Assembly (NCBI RefSeq): GCF_900115005.1
Contig: NZ_FOUY01000043.1
Location: forward strand, 1 to 48,422
Source: Pseudonocardia ammonioxydans
GTDB taxonomy: Bacteria > Actinomycetota > Actinomycetes > Mycobacteriales > Pseudonocardiaceae
Reading direction: 5' to 3'
Length of the DNA: 48,422 bases
Positions 30,982-39,090 of this stretch are shown here, piece by piece. How positions within the stretch are numbered: position 1 is the stretch's first letter; each line of letters opens with the position of its first letter. A model generated the notes under the pieces. It saw only the letters and a program-made list of their open reading frames with translations, had not been told where the DNA came from and ran no database searches. Both the position numbers and the translations under genes were made by a program.

Positions 30982-31644
30982 CTACCCGCCCGTCGGGGCG
31001 GCGCGGGCACGCAGCGTGGTGACGCCGGGACCCTCGAGGTCGTCGCAGCAGCTCCCGCGGCCGGCGAGTGCCATCGTCAGCGCCTCGGTCGTGCCGCGCA
31101 CGAGCGGTCCGTCGCCGTGCCGGAACGGCCCGTCGGTGGCCTCCAGCCGCAGCCCGGCGGCGGCCGTCTTCCCGGGGACGGTGAAGTCCCGGCCGACGAA
31201 GAACTCGGCGACGGCGGTCAGCGCCGCGATGCCGGGCAGCCGGGGGAGGCCGAGCGGTCGGCGGATGTCCTGCGCGTGCACCACGACCTCGCCGAGCCAC
31301 GCCGGGGTGTGCCCCGACGCGGCGGTGGTGTCGGCGACCACCGCGCGGAACCGGTCGAGGGTCTCGGCGGGGGAGGCGCCACGGTGCTCGGCGATGCCGC
31401 GGTCGTTGTGCAGGTCGAAGTCGAAGCGCGCGGCGAGCACGCTGCGGATCCAGCGGACCCGACCCGTCGTCGCGGCCGTGGTCAAGTGGGCGACCACGTC
31501 CTCGACGGTCCACCGGTCGCAGAGCGACGTGACCGTCCACTGTGCAGGGTCGAGCGCGGCCAGGTCCTCGACGAGTGCTGCACGCTCGGTGCGGATCGCG
31601 GCCCACAGCTCCTTCCGGGACAGCCGTGCGGCGGGTTCGGTCAT
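30982..31644 (-). CDS. Maleylpyruvate isomerase-family (mycothiol-dependent, DinB-like) protein
   Basis: 220-residue member of the MDMPI/TIGR03083-like group. Typical features are L-C-D-R-W-T-V-E-D-V-V-A-H-L near residues 40-53, with the first metal His, a middle H-x-x-D-I-R-R-P-L-G (V-V-H-A-Q-D-I-R-R-P-L-G) and a C-terminal T-E-A-L-T-M-A-L-A-G-R-G. The family uses mycothiol and a divalent metal, but the substrate of this one is unknown. A GGAGAT ribosome site precedes ATG 31644. Confidence 0.85.
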   Translation of the reverse strand: MTEPAARLSRKELWAAIRTERAALVEDLAALDPAQWTVTSLCDRWTVEDVVAHLTTAATTGRVRWIRSVLAARFDFDLHNDRGIAEHRGASPAETLDRFRAVVADTTAASGHTPAWLGEVVVHAQDIRRPLGLPRLPGIAALTAVAEFFVGRDFTVPGKTAAAGLRLEATDGPFRHGDGPLVRGTTEALTMALAGRGSCCDDLEGPGVTTLRARAAPTGG

Positions 31645-31857
31645 GCTCGATCTCCTGCGGTGTGTGGCGTCGTCTCCGGTCGGGACCGCCTCTGTGGACG
31701 GAAATCATCGGTGACCGGGGAGATCGGGCCGAACCGGATCGACGGCGTGCCGCGGTTGTCCGGACTTCTGGAAGATCGTTTCCGGTGTGTGGGCGCCCGA
31801 TCGACCGCGCCGCACCGGCTCGTTACCGTCATCGTGGATCTCCTGAGGGGGTGGCAG
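31645..31857. other. Non-coding region before the leader peptide
   Basis: This divergent gap separates the MDMPI-family gene from the leader peptide and OsmC gene. I see no gene and no promoter I would assign with confidence. Confidence 0.4.
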
Positions 31858-31926
31858 ATGTTCGTGTGCGTGCGACGCCTCCACATCGACCTGGTGCTGA
31901 CGGCCGGCGCGACCTGTCGTCGCTGA
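31858..31926 (+). CDS. Short leader peptide upstream of osmC-family gene
   Basis: A 22-codon ORF (M-F-V-C-V-R-R-L-H-I-D-L, ending A-G-A-T-C-R-R) has a GAGGGGG ribosome site and ends 46 nt before the OsmC-family start. The R-R-x-H-I/V-D-L ... A-x-C pattern matches the small putative leader peptides seen upstream of sulfur and thiol genes in Actinobacteria, where ribosome stalling at cysteine codons is thought to tune the next gene. It has two Cys codons, one of them three codons before the stop. No clear attenuator stem is visible in the short gap, so the mechanism here is inferred. Confidence 0.7.
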   Translation: MFVCVRRLHIDLVLTAGATCRR

Positions 31927-31972
31927 CCGTTCCTGCGCGTCCCCCGTTCCCACGCCTCTCCGGAGATCACGC

Positions 31973-32494
31973 ATGACCAGCACCCAGACCCCTCGTGACA
32001 CCGCGCTCGCGGGCATCGTCGACGCCACGGCCGAGGCGGTGTCGCAGGACGTCGGCAACGCGCAGGCGCTCTTCCGCGCCACGGGCGACGCCGGCGCCGG
32101 CGTCCGCTCGCACATCCGCATCGGCAACCACGAGGTGCTCGTCGACGAACCGCCCGCACTCGGCGGGGACGACGCGGCCCCCAACCCGGTGGAGTTCGCG
32201 CTCGCGAGCCTCCTGTCCTGCCAGGTCGTGACCTACCGGTTCTACGCCGCGAAGCTGGGCATCCCGGTCGAGGACGTGCACGTCGACGTCGAGGGCGACC
32301 TCGACGTGCGTGGCTTCTTCGGCATCGACGACGAGGTGCGTCCGGGCTTCGGAGAGGTCCGACTGGTCGTCGACCTCCGGGGCCCCGCCTCCCCGGAGGA
32401 GTACCAGCGCCTGCGCGAGACGGTCGACGCCCACTGCCCGGTGCTCGACCTGTTCCGCAACGCCACGCCTGTCACCACCGGCGCACCGGCCTGA
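31973..32494 (+). CDS. OsmC/Ohr-family peroxidase-like protein
   Basis: 173-residue OsmC-family protein that would reduce organic peroxides with thiol electrons. The two redox cysteines are in L-A-S-L-L-S-C-Q-V-V-T-Y and V-D-A-H-C-P-V-L-D. The N-terminal half includes D-E-P-P-A-L-G-G-D-D-A-A-P-N-P-V-E-F, the usual substrate-strand sequence. CGGAG precedes ATG 31973. A cysteine-type leader peptide lies just upstream. Its stop directly abuts the stop of the convergent methyltransferase (no bases between). Confidence 0.92.
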   Translation: MTSTQTPRDTALAGIVDATAEAVSQDVGNAQALFRATGDAGAGVRSHIRIGNHEVLVDEPPALGGDDAAPNPVEFALASLLSCQVVTYRFYAAKLGIPVEDVHVDVEGDLDVRGFFGIDDEVRPGFGEVRLVVDLRGPASPEEYQRLRETVDAHCPVLDLFRNATPVTTGAPA

Positions 32495-33568
32495 TCACGG
32501 TCGGTCCGCCCGGCGCGGGGGCTTGCGGGCCAGCAGCACGCCCCGGTCGGCGACGGTCGGCCGGTGCTCGACGTCGACGAACCCGACGCCCTCGGCGATC
32601 TCGGCCAGCTCGGCGACCGACCAGCACTTGCCCGGGGTCGAGTGCATCAACAGCGCCGAGTACTCGGCCACCGGCAACGGCCCGCGCTTGTCCGCGACGA
32701 CGTGGGTGTCGTGGTCCAGCAGCCGGCCGCCGGGTTCGAGCGCCTCGAACGAGGCCCGGAGCAGGTGCTCGACCCGCGGACGGTCCCAGTCGTGCAGGAC
32801 CTGGGAGAACAGGTGGACGTCGTGGCCGCCCGGCAGCGGCTCGCCGAACATGTCGCCGGTGACGACGTCGAGGCGGTCGCCGTGGCCGCGCGCCTCGATC
32901 AACGTGCGGGCGGCGACGTCGACGGGGGAGCGTTCGACCACGGTGCCCCGGGCGCCCGGGCGGGCGTCGAGGAGCGCCGCCGCGTAGACCCCGGAGCTGC
33001 CGCCCACGTCGAGGACCGCGCGGAGCGGGACGTCGGCGACCGCGGCCGCGAGCCGCGGAGCCAGGTAGGCACCCCGGGCGTCCATCGCGGCGGTGATCCG
33101 CTCGGCGAACGCCACGTCCCCCAGCCGGCCGGACCAGTCGGCGTCCTGTGCGGACGCGCTCGTGGCCGTGGCGCTCGCCCACGCGGCCTGCTCGTCGGTG
33201 CGCAGGACGTGCGCGAACTCGGCCACGGCCGGCCGCTCGGCGAGTGAGCGGTAGTAGGCCCGCAGGTCGAGCGGGGAACCCGCGGCGAGGTGGCTGCGTC
33301 CCAGGTCGGTCACCGCGACGACGTCACCGGCGTCGAGGTCCCGGTCGACGAGGCCGTGCGCGGCGCACAGGGTGAACAGCACGTCGGCGGGGCGCTCGGC
33401 CAGGCCGAGCGCGGCGCGGACGTCGGCCACGGTGCCGGGGCCGTGCTCGGCGAGCCGGGTGAACAGGTCGAACTCGGCGACCGCGGCGATGAGCAGGTCG
33501 GCGGCGTAGGCGCCGTCGCGGATGCGGTAGAGCCCGGTGGGGTCCGGTGCGTCCTCGACAGCCGCCAC
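32495..33568 (-). CDS. Class I SAM-dependent O-methyltransferase (plant COMT-like)
   Basis: 357-residue O-methyltransferase of the acetylserotonin/COMT-like family. The N-terminal dimerisation winged helix spans about 10-110 (L-L-I-A-A-V-A-E-F-D-L-F-T-R-L-A). SAM motif I is V-L-D-V-G-G-S-S-G-V-Y near 180, followed by H-L-F-S-Q-V-L-H-D-W-D near 255 and L-L-D-H-D-T-H-V-V. The substrate is probably a small phenolic or polyketide but is not identifiable. GTG 33568 is 7 nt after TAGGGT on the minus strand (leaderless). It is divergent from the DUF418 gene. Confidence 0.9.
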   Translation of the reverse strand: MAAVEDAPDPTGLYRIRDGAYAADLLIAAVAEFDLFTRLAEHGPGTVADVRAALGLAERPADVLFTLCAAHGLVDRDLDAGDVVAVTDLGRSHLAAGSPLDLRAYYRSLAERPAVAEFAHVLRTDEQAAWASATATSASAQDADWSGRLGDVAFAERITAAMDARGAYLAPRLAAAVADVPLRAVLDVGGSSGVYAAALLDARPGARGTVVERSPVDVAARTLIEARGHGDRLDVVTGDMFGEPLPGGHDVHLFSQVLHDWDRPRVEHLLRASFEALEPGGRLLDHDTHVVADKRGPLPVAEYSALLMHSTPGKCWSVAELAEIAEGVGFVDVEHRPTVADRGVLLARKPPRRADRP

Positions 33569-33715
33569 GGCGCCGACCCTAACGACCAGCGCGTCCGGCG
33601 GAGCGCCGGCGCCGGCAAGTCCATCGTTCGGCGGACCCCCGTCGATCGATCGGGAGCAGGCCTCCGATCCGCTCGACCGACGGCACCGGCCGGCGGCACT
33701 CCTAGCGTCGCGGGC

Positions 33716-34900
33716 ATGTCCGAACCAGCACCGCCGCCGACCGGGCGCGCCCTGGCCCCCGATCTGGGCCGGGGCGTGATGCTCGCCCTGATCGCCGTCG
33801 CGAACGTGATGATCTACCTGGTCGGCCGCCCGTACGGCTACCGCCAGCACATCGTCGAGGACGGCCTGGCCGACCGCGTCGTGTCCACCCTGGTGGTGGC
33901 GTTCGTCGACGGTCGCGCCTTCCCGCTGTTCGCCTTCCTGTTCGGTTACGGCATCGTCCAGCTGACCCGGCACACGGACGCGGGCGAGTCCCGCCGCATC
34001 CTGCGGCGCCGCAACCTGGGGCTGATCGTCATCGGCGCCGTGCACGGGGTGCTGCTGTTCTCCGGGGACATCCTCGGCTGGTACGGCCTCGTCGGCCTGC
34101 TCGTGGCGGCCCTGCTGGGGCGCACCGACCGCACCCTGCTCGTCCTCGGCGCGCTCTGGGTGGTTCCGGCGAGCGCCGTGGTCGGCCTGATCTACTCCCA
34201 GCCCTCCGCCGACGGCGGTCGCGGCTTCCTGTGGTCGTTCGAGGTCGCCGACCCGGCCCTCGCCCTGGGGTTGCGGGCGATCGAGTGGACGATGGCGCCG
34301 TTCGGCCTGCTGCCGGTGGTCACCGCGGCCCTGGCCGGGGTCGTCGCGGCCCGCCACCGCGTCCTCGAGCCGCGCACCCACCGGCGGCTGCTGCGGCGGG
34401 TCGCGGCCGGCGGGATCGCCCTGTCGGTCGCCGGTGGGCTGCCCAGCGGCCTGGTCGTGGCCGGTCAGCTGCCGGTCCCGGACCCGGGCACGGCCTGGCT
34501 GCTCGCCTTCGTCCACTCCGTCACCGGGGTGGCCGGGGGCCTCGGACTGGCCGCGGGGTTCGCGCTGGCCGCCGCCCGGCTCGCCCGGGTGGGATCGCCC
34601 GTGGTGATGGCCCTGGCGGCGACGGGGCGCCGGTCGCTGAGCGCCTACCTGTTCCAGTCGGTGGTGTTCGTGGCGCTGCTGACCCTGCCGTTCGGTGGCC
34701 TCGGGGCACACGTGGGGACGGCCGCGGCGGCCGGCCTGGCACTGGCGGTCTGGGCCGTGTCGGTGCTGGGTGTCGCGCTGCTGGAGCGTCGCTCGGTGCG
34801 CGGACCCGCGGAGGTGCTGCTGCGGCGCTGGTCGCGCCGCGGCGCGGGGGTGGAACCGCGGCCGACGAGCGGGGGAGACTGGAGCGGTGTCACCCGCTGA
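33716..34900 (+). CDS. DUF418 (YeiB-like) membrane protein
   Basis: 394 residues with about ten membrane segments. Typical features are D-L-G-R-G-V-M-L-A-L-I-A-V-A-N near the N-terminus, F-P-L-F-A-F-L-F-G-Y-G and, in the DUF418 domain proper, G-R-R-S-L-S-A-Y-L-F-Q-S. The family resembles acyltransferase-3-type membrane proteins, but the biochemical role is unknown. ATG 33716 is 7 nt after TAGCGT (leaderless). The 3' end overlaps the histidine kinase start by 14 bases, so it is co-transcribed with the two-component system and may be its sensory partner. Confidence 0.9.
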   Translation: MSEPAPPPTGRALAPDLGRGVMLALIAVANVMIYLVGRPYGYRQHIVEDGLADRVVSTLVVAFVDGRAFPLFAFLFGYGIVQLTRHTDAGESRRILRRRNLGLIVIGAVHGVLLFSGDILGWYGLVGLLVAALLGRTDRTLLVLGALWVVPASAVVGLIYSQPSADGGRGFLWSFEVADPALALGLRAIEWTMAPFGLLPVVTAALAGVVAARHRVLEPRTHRRLLRRVAAGGIALSVAGGLPSGLVVAGQLPVPDPGTAWLLAFVHSVTGVAGGLGLAAGFALAAARLARVGSPVVMALAATGRRSLSAYLFQSVVFVALLTLPFGGLGAHVGTAAAAGLALAVWAVSVLGVALLERRSVRGPAEVLLRRWSRRGAGVEPRPTSGGDWSGVTR

Positions 34901-36170
34901 GCACACGACGGACGTGGGCGCAGGGTTCGTGGCGTTCGACCGCCGGTGGAACCGGGCCTGGGGACTGCTCCCGTACCTGTTGGTCGCGCTCGGCCTCCTG
35001 CTCACGGTCCTGACGGCCGGGTTGACCGCCTCCGAACTCCTGGTCGTCGGCGGCGTGGCGGCGGTGCTGCTCGGCTGGCACGGCTGGTTCGTCACCCTGC
35101 ACCCGCAGTGGCTCGAGCACCGGCTGCTGCCGATGGCGGTGTACTTCGCCGGTCTGGTGGCGCTGTCGCTGGTGCTCGGCGCCCTCGCCGGTCCCTTCTC
35201 GATCCTGGTGATCGGCTGCTTCCCGATGGCCTTTGTCGCGCTCCGCGGCGGCTGGGCCCATGCAGGTGTCGGCGTCGTCTGCCTGTGCCTGCTGGTCGCA
35301 CTCGGCGGGACCCGCCCCGATCCGGACCTGGTCGTGCAGGTCGTCGGGGCCGGGGTCCTGGCCTCGGCCGTCGGCTGGGCGATCCGGCGGATCGAGTCCG
35401 AGGCGGTGCAGCGCCGGGAGGCCCACGCCGAGCTCGTCGAGCTCCACGCCCGGCTGCAGCGCACGACCCGGGAGAAGGAGGAGCTGCAGCAGCACCTGGT
35501 CGCCGCGGCCCGCGACGCCGGGGTCGCCGCCGAGCGGGCCCGGCTGGCCCGCGACTTCCACGACACCCTCGCCCAGGGGCTGGCCGCGATCGGGTCCCAG
35601 CTGGAGACGGCGGACGAGCAGCTCGACGACGGGCAACCGGCCCGGGTGCGGGTCCGCACGGCGCTGGGGCTCTCGCGTTCCTGCCTGGCCGAGGCCAGGA
35701 GGGCGGTGCACGCGCTGCGGCCGGGCGCGCTGGAGGCCGACGACCTGCACGGGGCGCTCCGCAGCACGGTGACCGGCTGGCAGGAGCGCACCGGGGTGCC
35801 GTGCCGGCTCACGGTGACGGGCACACCGGTGCCCGTCGACACCGCACGGCAGACCGCCGTCCTCCGGATCGTCCAGGAAGGCCTGTCCAATGTGGCCAAA
35901 CATGCCGGCGCGTCCACGGCGACCGTCACCGTGTCCTATCTCGACGACCTGATGATGGTCGACGTGTTCGACGACGGCGCGGGGTTCGACCCGGCAACAC
36001 CTGCACCACCCGGCGCCCAGGGCGGCTACGGGCTGGCCGCGGCCCGGGAGCGACTCGGTCAGGTCGGCGGACGGCTGGCCGTCGAGTCCGCGCCCGGTGC
36101 CGGGAGCACCCTGACCGCGACCGTCCCGGTGGTCGATCCCGCCGAGCCCGCCGCCGGGGACGCGTCGTGA
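34887..36170 (+). CDS. NarL-type sensor histidine kinase
   Basis: 427-residue HisKA_3 kinase. Five or six membrane segments fill residues 28-170 with almost no extracellular domain. A coiled coil (H-A-R-L-Q-R-T-T-R-E-K-E-E-L-Q-Q-H-L) leads to the phospho-acceptor His in A-R-D-F-H-D-T-L-A-Q-G-L. The ATPase domain has I-V-Q-E-G-L-S-N-V-A-K-H-A and D-D-G-A-G-F-D. GTG 34887 lies inside the end of the DUF418 gene, and its stop overlaps the regulator start (GTGA). The signal is probably membrane-derived, possibly through the DUF418 protein. Confidence 0.94.
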   Translation: MSPAEHTTDVGAGFVAFDRRWNRAWGLLPYLLVALGLLLTVLTAGLTASELLVVGGVAAVLLGWHGWFVTLHPQWLEHRLLPMAVYFAGLVALSLVLGALAGPFSILVIGCFPMAFVALRGGWAHAGVGVVCLCLLVALGGTRPDPDLVVQVVGAGVLASAVGWAIRRIESEAVQRREAHAELVELHARLQRTTREKEELQQHLVAAARDAGVAAERARLARDFHDTLAQGLAAIGSQLETADEQLDDGQPARVRVRTALGLSRSCLAEARRAVHALRPGALEADDLHGALRSTVTGWQERTGVPCRLTVTGTPVPVDTARQTAVLRIVQEGLSNVAKHAGASTATVTVSYLDDLMMVDVFDDGAGFDPATPAPPGAQGGYGLAAARERLGQVGGRLAVESAPGAGSTLTATVPVVDPAEPAAGDAS

Positions 36171-36826
36171 CCGCGCACCCGCAGCCCCTCCGGATCGTGC
36201 TCGTCGACGACCACCCGGTCGTGCGCGACGGTCTGCACGGCCTGATCGCCACCCAGGACGACCTGGTCCTGGTCGCCGAGGCGGCCGGCGGAGAGGAGGC
36301 GCTGGCCGCGGTGCGGGCCCACCGGCCCGACCTGGTGATCACCGATCTGCGGATGCCCGGCGTCGACGGGGTCGCGCTGATCGCGGCCCTGCGCGAGCAG
36401 GACCCGCACCTGCCGATCCTGGTGCTGACCATGTTCGGGACCGAGGACGACGTCCGCCCGGCGCTGCGGGCCGGGGCCACCGGCTACCTGCTGAAGGACG
36501 CGTCCCGGCAGGAGCTGTTCGCGGGGATCCGCGCGACCGGGCGGGGCGAGAGCGTCCTGGCTCCGGCCGTCGCCGGCCTGCTCGTGCGGGGCCACCGGAG
36601 CGCCGGGCGCGAGACCCCCGGCCCGGTGAGCCCGCGCGAGCTGGCGATCCTGCAGCTGGTGGCCGAGGGGCGCAGCAACGCGCAGATCGGCCGGTCGCTG
36701 CACATCTCCGAGGCGACGGTCAAGACCCACCTGGTCCGGCTGTACGGCAAGCTCGGGGCCGCCGACCGCGCGTCCGCCGTCTCGCTGGCCTACCGGCAGG
36801 GACTGCTGTCCACCGAGGACGGTTGA
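36167..36826 (+). CDS. LuxR/NarL-family response regulator
   Basis: 219 residues. The receiver has V-D-D-H at the start, the phospho-Asp in L-V-I-T-D-L-R-M-P-G-V-D-G and Lys in Y-L-L-K-D-A. The C-terminal LuxR HTH reads S-P-R-E-L-A-I-L-Q-L-V-A-E-G-R-S-N-A-Q-I and E-A-T-V-K-T-H-L-V-R-L-Y-G-K-L-G. It is coupled to its kinase through a GTGA overlap. Targets are unknown; the adjacent DUF418 or LysE genes are the nearest candidates. Confidence 0.95.
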   Translation: MTAHPQPLRIVLVDDHPVVRDGLHGLIATQDDLVLVAEAAGGEEALAAVRAHRPDLVITDLRMPGVDGVALIAALREQDPHLPILVLTMFGTEDDVRPALRAGATGYLLKDASRQELFAGIRATGRGESVLAPAVAGLLVRGHRSAGRETPGPVSPRELAILQLVAEGRSNAQIGRSLHISEATVKTHLVRLYGKLGAADRASAVSLAYRQGLLSTEDG

Positions 36827-36936
36827 GCGGAGCACCGAGCCACGACACCGGCGAGGGCACGCACCGAAATCACCTGGCCGCCCCACGGCGGATCGTGATG
36901 GGCTCGCGCCCGACCCCCACCGGAAGGAACCGGCCC

Positions 36937-37593
36937 GTGATCGAGCTGTCCGCAGCCCTCGGCGTCCTCGTCATCGCTCTCGGCATGGTCCTCACCCCGG
37001 GGCCGAACATGATCTACCTGGCCTCGCGGGCGATCTCCCAGGGCCGTCGCGCGGGGCTCGTCTCGCTCGGCGGTACGGCGGTCGGGTTCCTCTGTTACCT
37101 GGTGGCCGCCACCGCGGGCCTCTCGGCGCTGTTCGTCGCGGTCCCGGCGGCCTACACGACGGTGAAGATCGCGGGAGCGCTGTACCTGGCCTGGCTGGCG
37201 TGGAGCATGCTGCGCCCCGGTGGGCGCTCGCCGTTCGAGCCCCGGCCGCTCGAACCCGAGTCGGACGCCCGGCTGTTCGGGATGGGCCTGATCACGAACC
37301 TGCTCAACCCGAAGATCGCGCTGATGTACGCCGCGCTCCTGCCCCAGTTCGTGACCCCGGCCGACGGTGCGCTCGCGACGCCCCCGGTGCAGAGCCAGCT
37401 CCTCCAGCTCGGCAGCGTCCAGATCGGGGTCGCCGTGCTCGTCAACGGCGTCATCGTCGTCACCGCGGCGTCCGTCTCCGGCTTCCTGGCCGCCCGGCCG
37501 CGGGTCATGACGGTGCAACGGTGGGTCGCCGGCACCGTCCTCGGTGGATTCGCGGTCCGGACCGCGTTCAGCCCGGCGCCGACGACACCCTGA
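36937..37593 (+). CDS. LysE/RhtB-family exporter
   Basis: 218-residue six-helix transporter of the LysE superfamily, exporting amino acids or related solutes. The family motif is at the N-terminus, L-T-P-G-P-N-M-I-Y-L-A-S-R-A-I-S-Q-G-R-R-A-G. N-L-L-N-P-K-I-A-L-M-Y is the second conserved motif. GTG 36937 has GGAAGG upstream, and the earlier ATG at 36898 would add 13 non-family residues. It reads in the same direction as the two-component system after a 110-bp gap. Confidence 0.92.
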   Translation: MIELSAALGVLVIALGMVLTPGPNMIYLASRAISQGRRAGLVSLGGTAVGFLCYLVAATAGLSALFVAVPAAYTTVKIAGALYLAWLAWSMLRPGGRSPFEPRPLEPESDARLFGMGLITNLLNPKIALMYAALLPQFVTPADGALATPPVQSQLLQLGSVQIGVAVLVNGVIVVTAASVSGFLAARPRVMTVQRWVAGTVLGGFAVRTAFSPAPTTP

Positions 37594-37624
37594 GCGGCCG
37601 GTCCCGCGCGGCGCAGGCCCGGGG

Positions 37625-38199
37625 TCACCAGAAGGGGGCGGCAGACCCCTGGAAGCAGTGAGGTCGATCGTGGCCAGGCACGCGCCGTCGGCGTCGAGGG
37701 CACGGGCGAGCGGCGGCCGGTGCCGCCAGACGACGATCACGTTGCCGTGCCGTGGTACCGCCGTGGCGTCGCCGCCGTGGTCGAACGCGACGCGCACGAC
37801 GGACCGGGCCGCCCGCAGGGTCGTGTAGCCGCACGGCGTCAGCGTGGGGAACTCGTCCGGAACGGGGCCCGGGACATCCGGCGGGATGCTGCCTCCGCTG
37901 CCGCCCCTGACGAGTGGCGCGCCGAGTACGTCGGTACTCGGCCGGTCCGACAGGTGGTCGTCGCCGTCCCCGAAGCCTCCGCCGCACAACGGACGCCAGT
38001 GCCCGTCCTGCCGGACGAACAGGTCGATCTCGTGGTGCGGGACGGGATGGCCACGCCGAACGAACCACGTCGCGGCGAGATCGCCGCGGACGTCGTACGC
38101 GACGGCGGCGACGCGGCAGCGTCTGCTCAACCGGCCGGGGTCGGCCGTGATGCCGGACTCGAGCAGGCGCATGCTCGCCGTGAACCGGTCGTACGCCAC
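37625..38199 (-). CDS. Hypothetical protein, 3' end unresolved (possible frameshift)
   Basis: The minus strand encodes a protein-like stretch of about 180 residues from GTG 38199 (V-A-Y-D-R-F-T-A-S-M-R-L-L-E-S-G) through V-A-A-V-A-Y-D-V-R-G-D, H-E-I-D-L-F-V-R-Q-D-G-H-W and I-V-V-W-R-H-R-P. It has no domain I recognise. Its frame then stays open without a stop across the convergent LysE gene, which is implausible. Another frame stops at 37625 (C-F-Q-G-S-A-A-P-F-W). Either a frameshift lies near 37665 or the gene is decayed. ATG 38172 is an alternative start. Confidence 0.5.
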
Positions 38200-38314
38200 C
38201 TCGCCAGTGTGGACGAGCGGGGGACAGCGATCCCCGGACGGGTCGGGGACGACGGTGCTCCGCGGGGAGGGCGGTCGGTCTGGCGTCACACGAGCCGGCC
38301 CTCCCGCACGGGGG

Positions 38315-38959
38315 TCACTCCCGCGCCCCGGCCTCCACTCCCTCGGACACCGCAGTCCGATCGGGATCGCCGGCCGGCACGGTGCGCCCGAGGAGGGCGG
38401 CGAGCCGGTCGAGCGGCTGCGCGTGCTCGGGGACGGGCTGCGGTGGTGCGAACGGGGACCGGTCGGCCGGGAGGTCGGCGAGCGCGGAGCGGGTGAACTC
38501 CAGCGCGGGCTCGACGATCCCGTCGGGGAAGCGGACGGTCCGGCCGGTCGCCCGGGTGAGGTCCCAGCCGTGCACGAGATCCTCGACGACGCGCAGGTGC
38601 ACCGCGACGAACCCCGGCACGTCGCCGGCCGGGGCCCGCACGATCCGCTCCATCGCCCCCGGCTGCCCGAACGCGGCGAGCAGGCCGTCCGCGGCCCCGC
38701 GGTACGCCGCGGCGGGGGCGTCGCCGAGGACGTCACCGGATGCGGGGTCCAGCGAGTCGGCGGTGGACGTGGGGTCGTCGTGGAGGAGGCCGGTGAACAG
38801 GTGGTGCCCGAGGACCATGTGGCCGGTCAGGTCGCGGACGGTCCACGCTGGACACGGAGTCGGGGCGTGCCACTGTGCGGGCTCGACCGTGGCGATGAGG
38901 TCGGCGACGGTCCCGAGCACCGTGGCGAGCCCGTCGATCGGCGTCGTGTGATCACTCAT
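38315..38959 (-). CDS. TIGR03086-type metal-binding (DinB/mycothiol-like) protein
   Basis: 214 residues. Features are the N-terminal C-P-A-W-T-V-R-D-L-T-G-H-M-V-L-G-H with a metal His, H-L-R-V-V-E-D-L-V-H-G-W-D-L-T-R-A-T-G and E-F-T-R-S-A-L-A. This family often sits beside ECF sigma genes, and here an ECF gene starts 132 bp away in the divergent direction. AGGGAG precedes ATG 38959. Enzymatic role unknown. It is related to, but distinct from, the MDMPI-family gene at 30982. Confidence 0.88.
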   Translation of the reverse strand: MSDHTTPIDGLATVLGTVADLIATVEPAQWHAPTPCPAWTVRDLTGHMVLGHHLFTGLLHDDPTSTADSLDPASGDVLGDAPAAAYRGAADGLLAAFGQPGAMERIVRAPAGDVPGFVAVHLRVVEDLVHGWDLTRATGRTVRFPDGIVEPALEFTRSALADLPADRSPFAPPQPVPEHAQPLDRLAALLGRTVPAGDPDRTAVSEGVEAGARE

Positions 38960-39090
38960 GGTGTGCTCCCTGATCGTGCGCCGACGGGTCGTCCGACGAC
39001 GTTCCGGTTGTTGAGACACCACCGGCGGCCCGAACGGAACGGTCCGGAGCGAACGGGTTCCGGCGCCGGACCCCGTGGCAGGATGGCGCG

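Noticed and set aside
32495..35929. Very long form of the methyltransferase ORF
   Set aside because: Everything beyond GTG 33568 is antisense to DUF418 and the kinase; the methyltransferase fold fits the short form.
36790..37593. Extension of the hypothetical minus-strand gene across LysE
   Set aside because: It is antisense to a clear transporter and has shadow-like composition.
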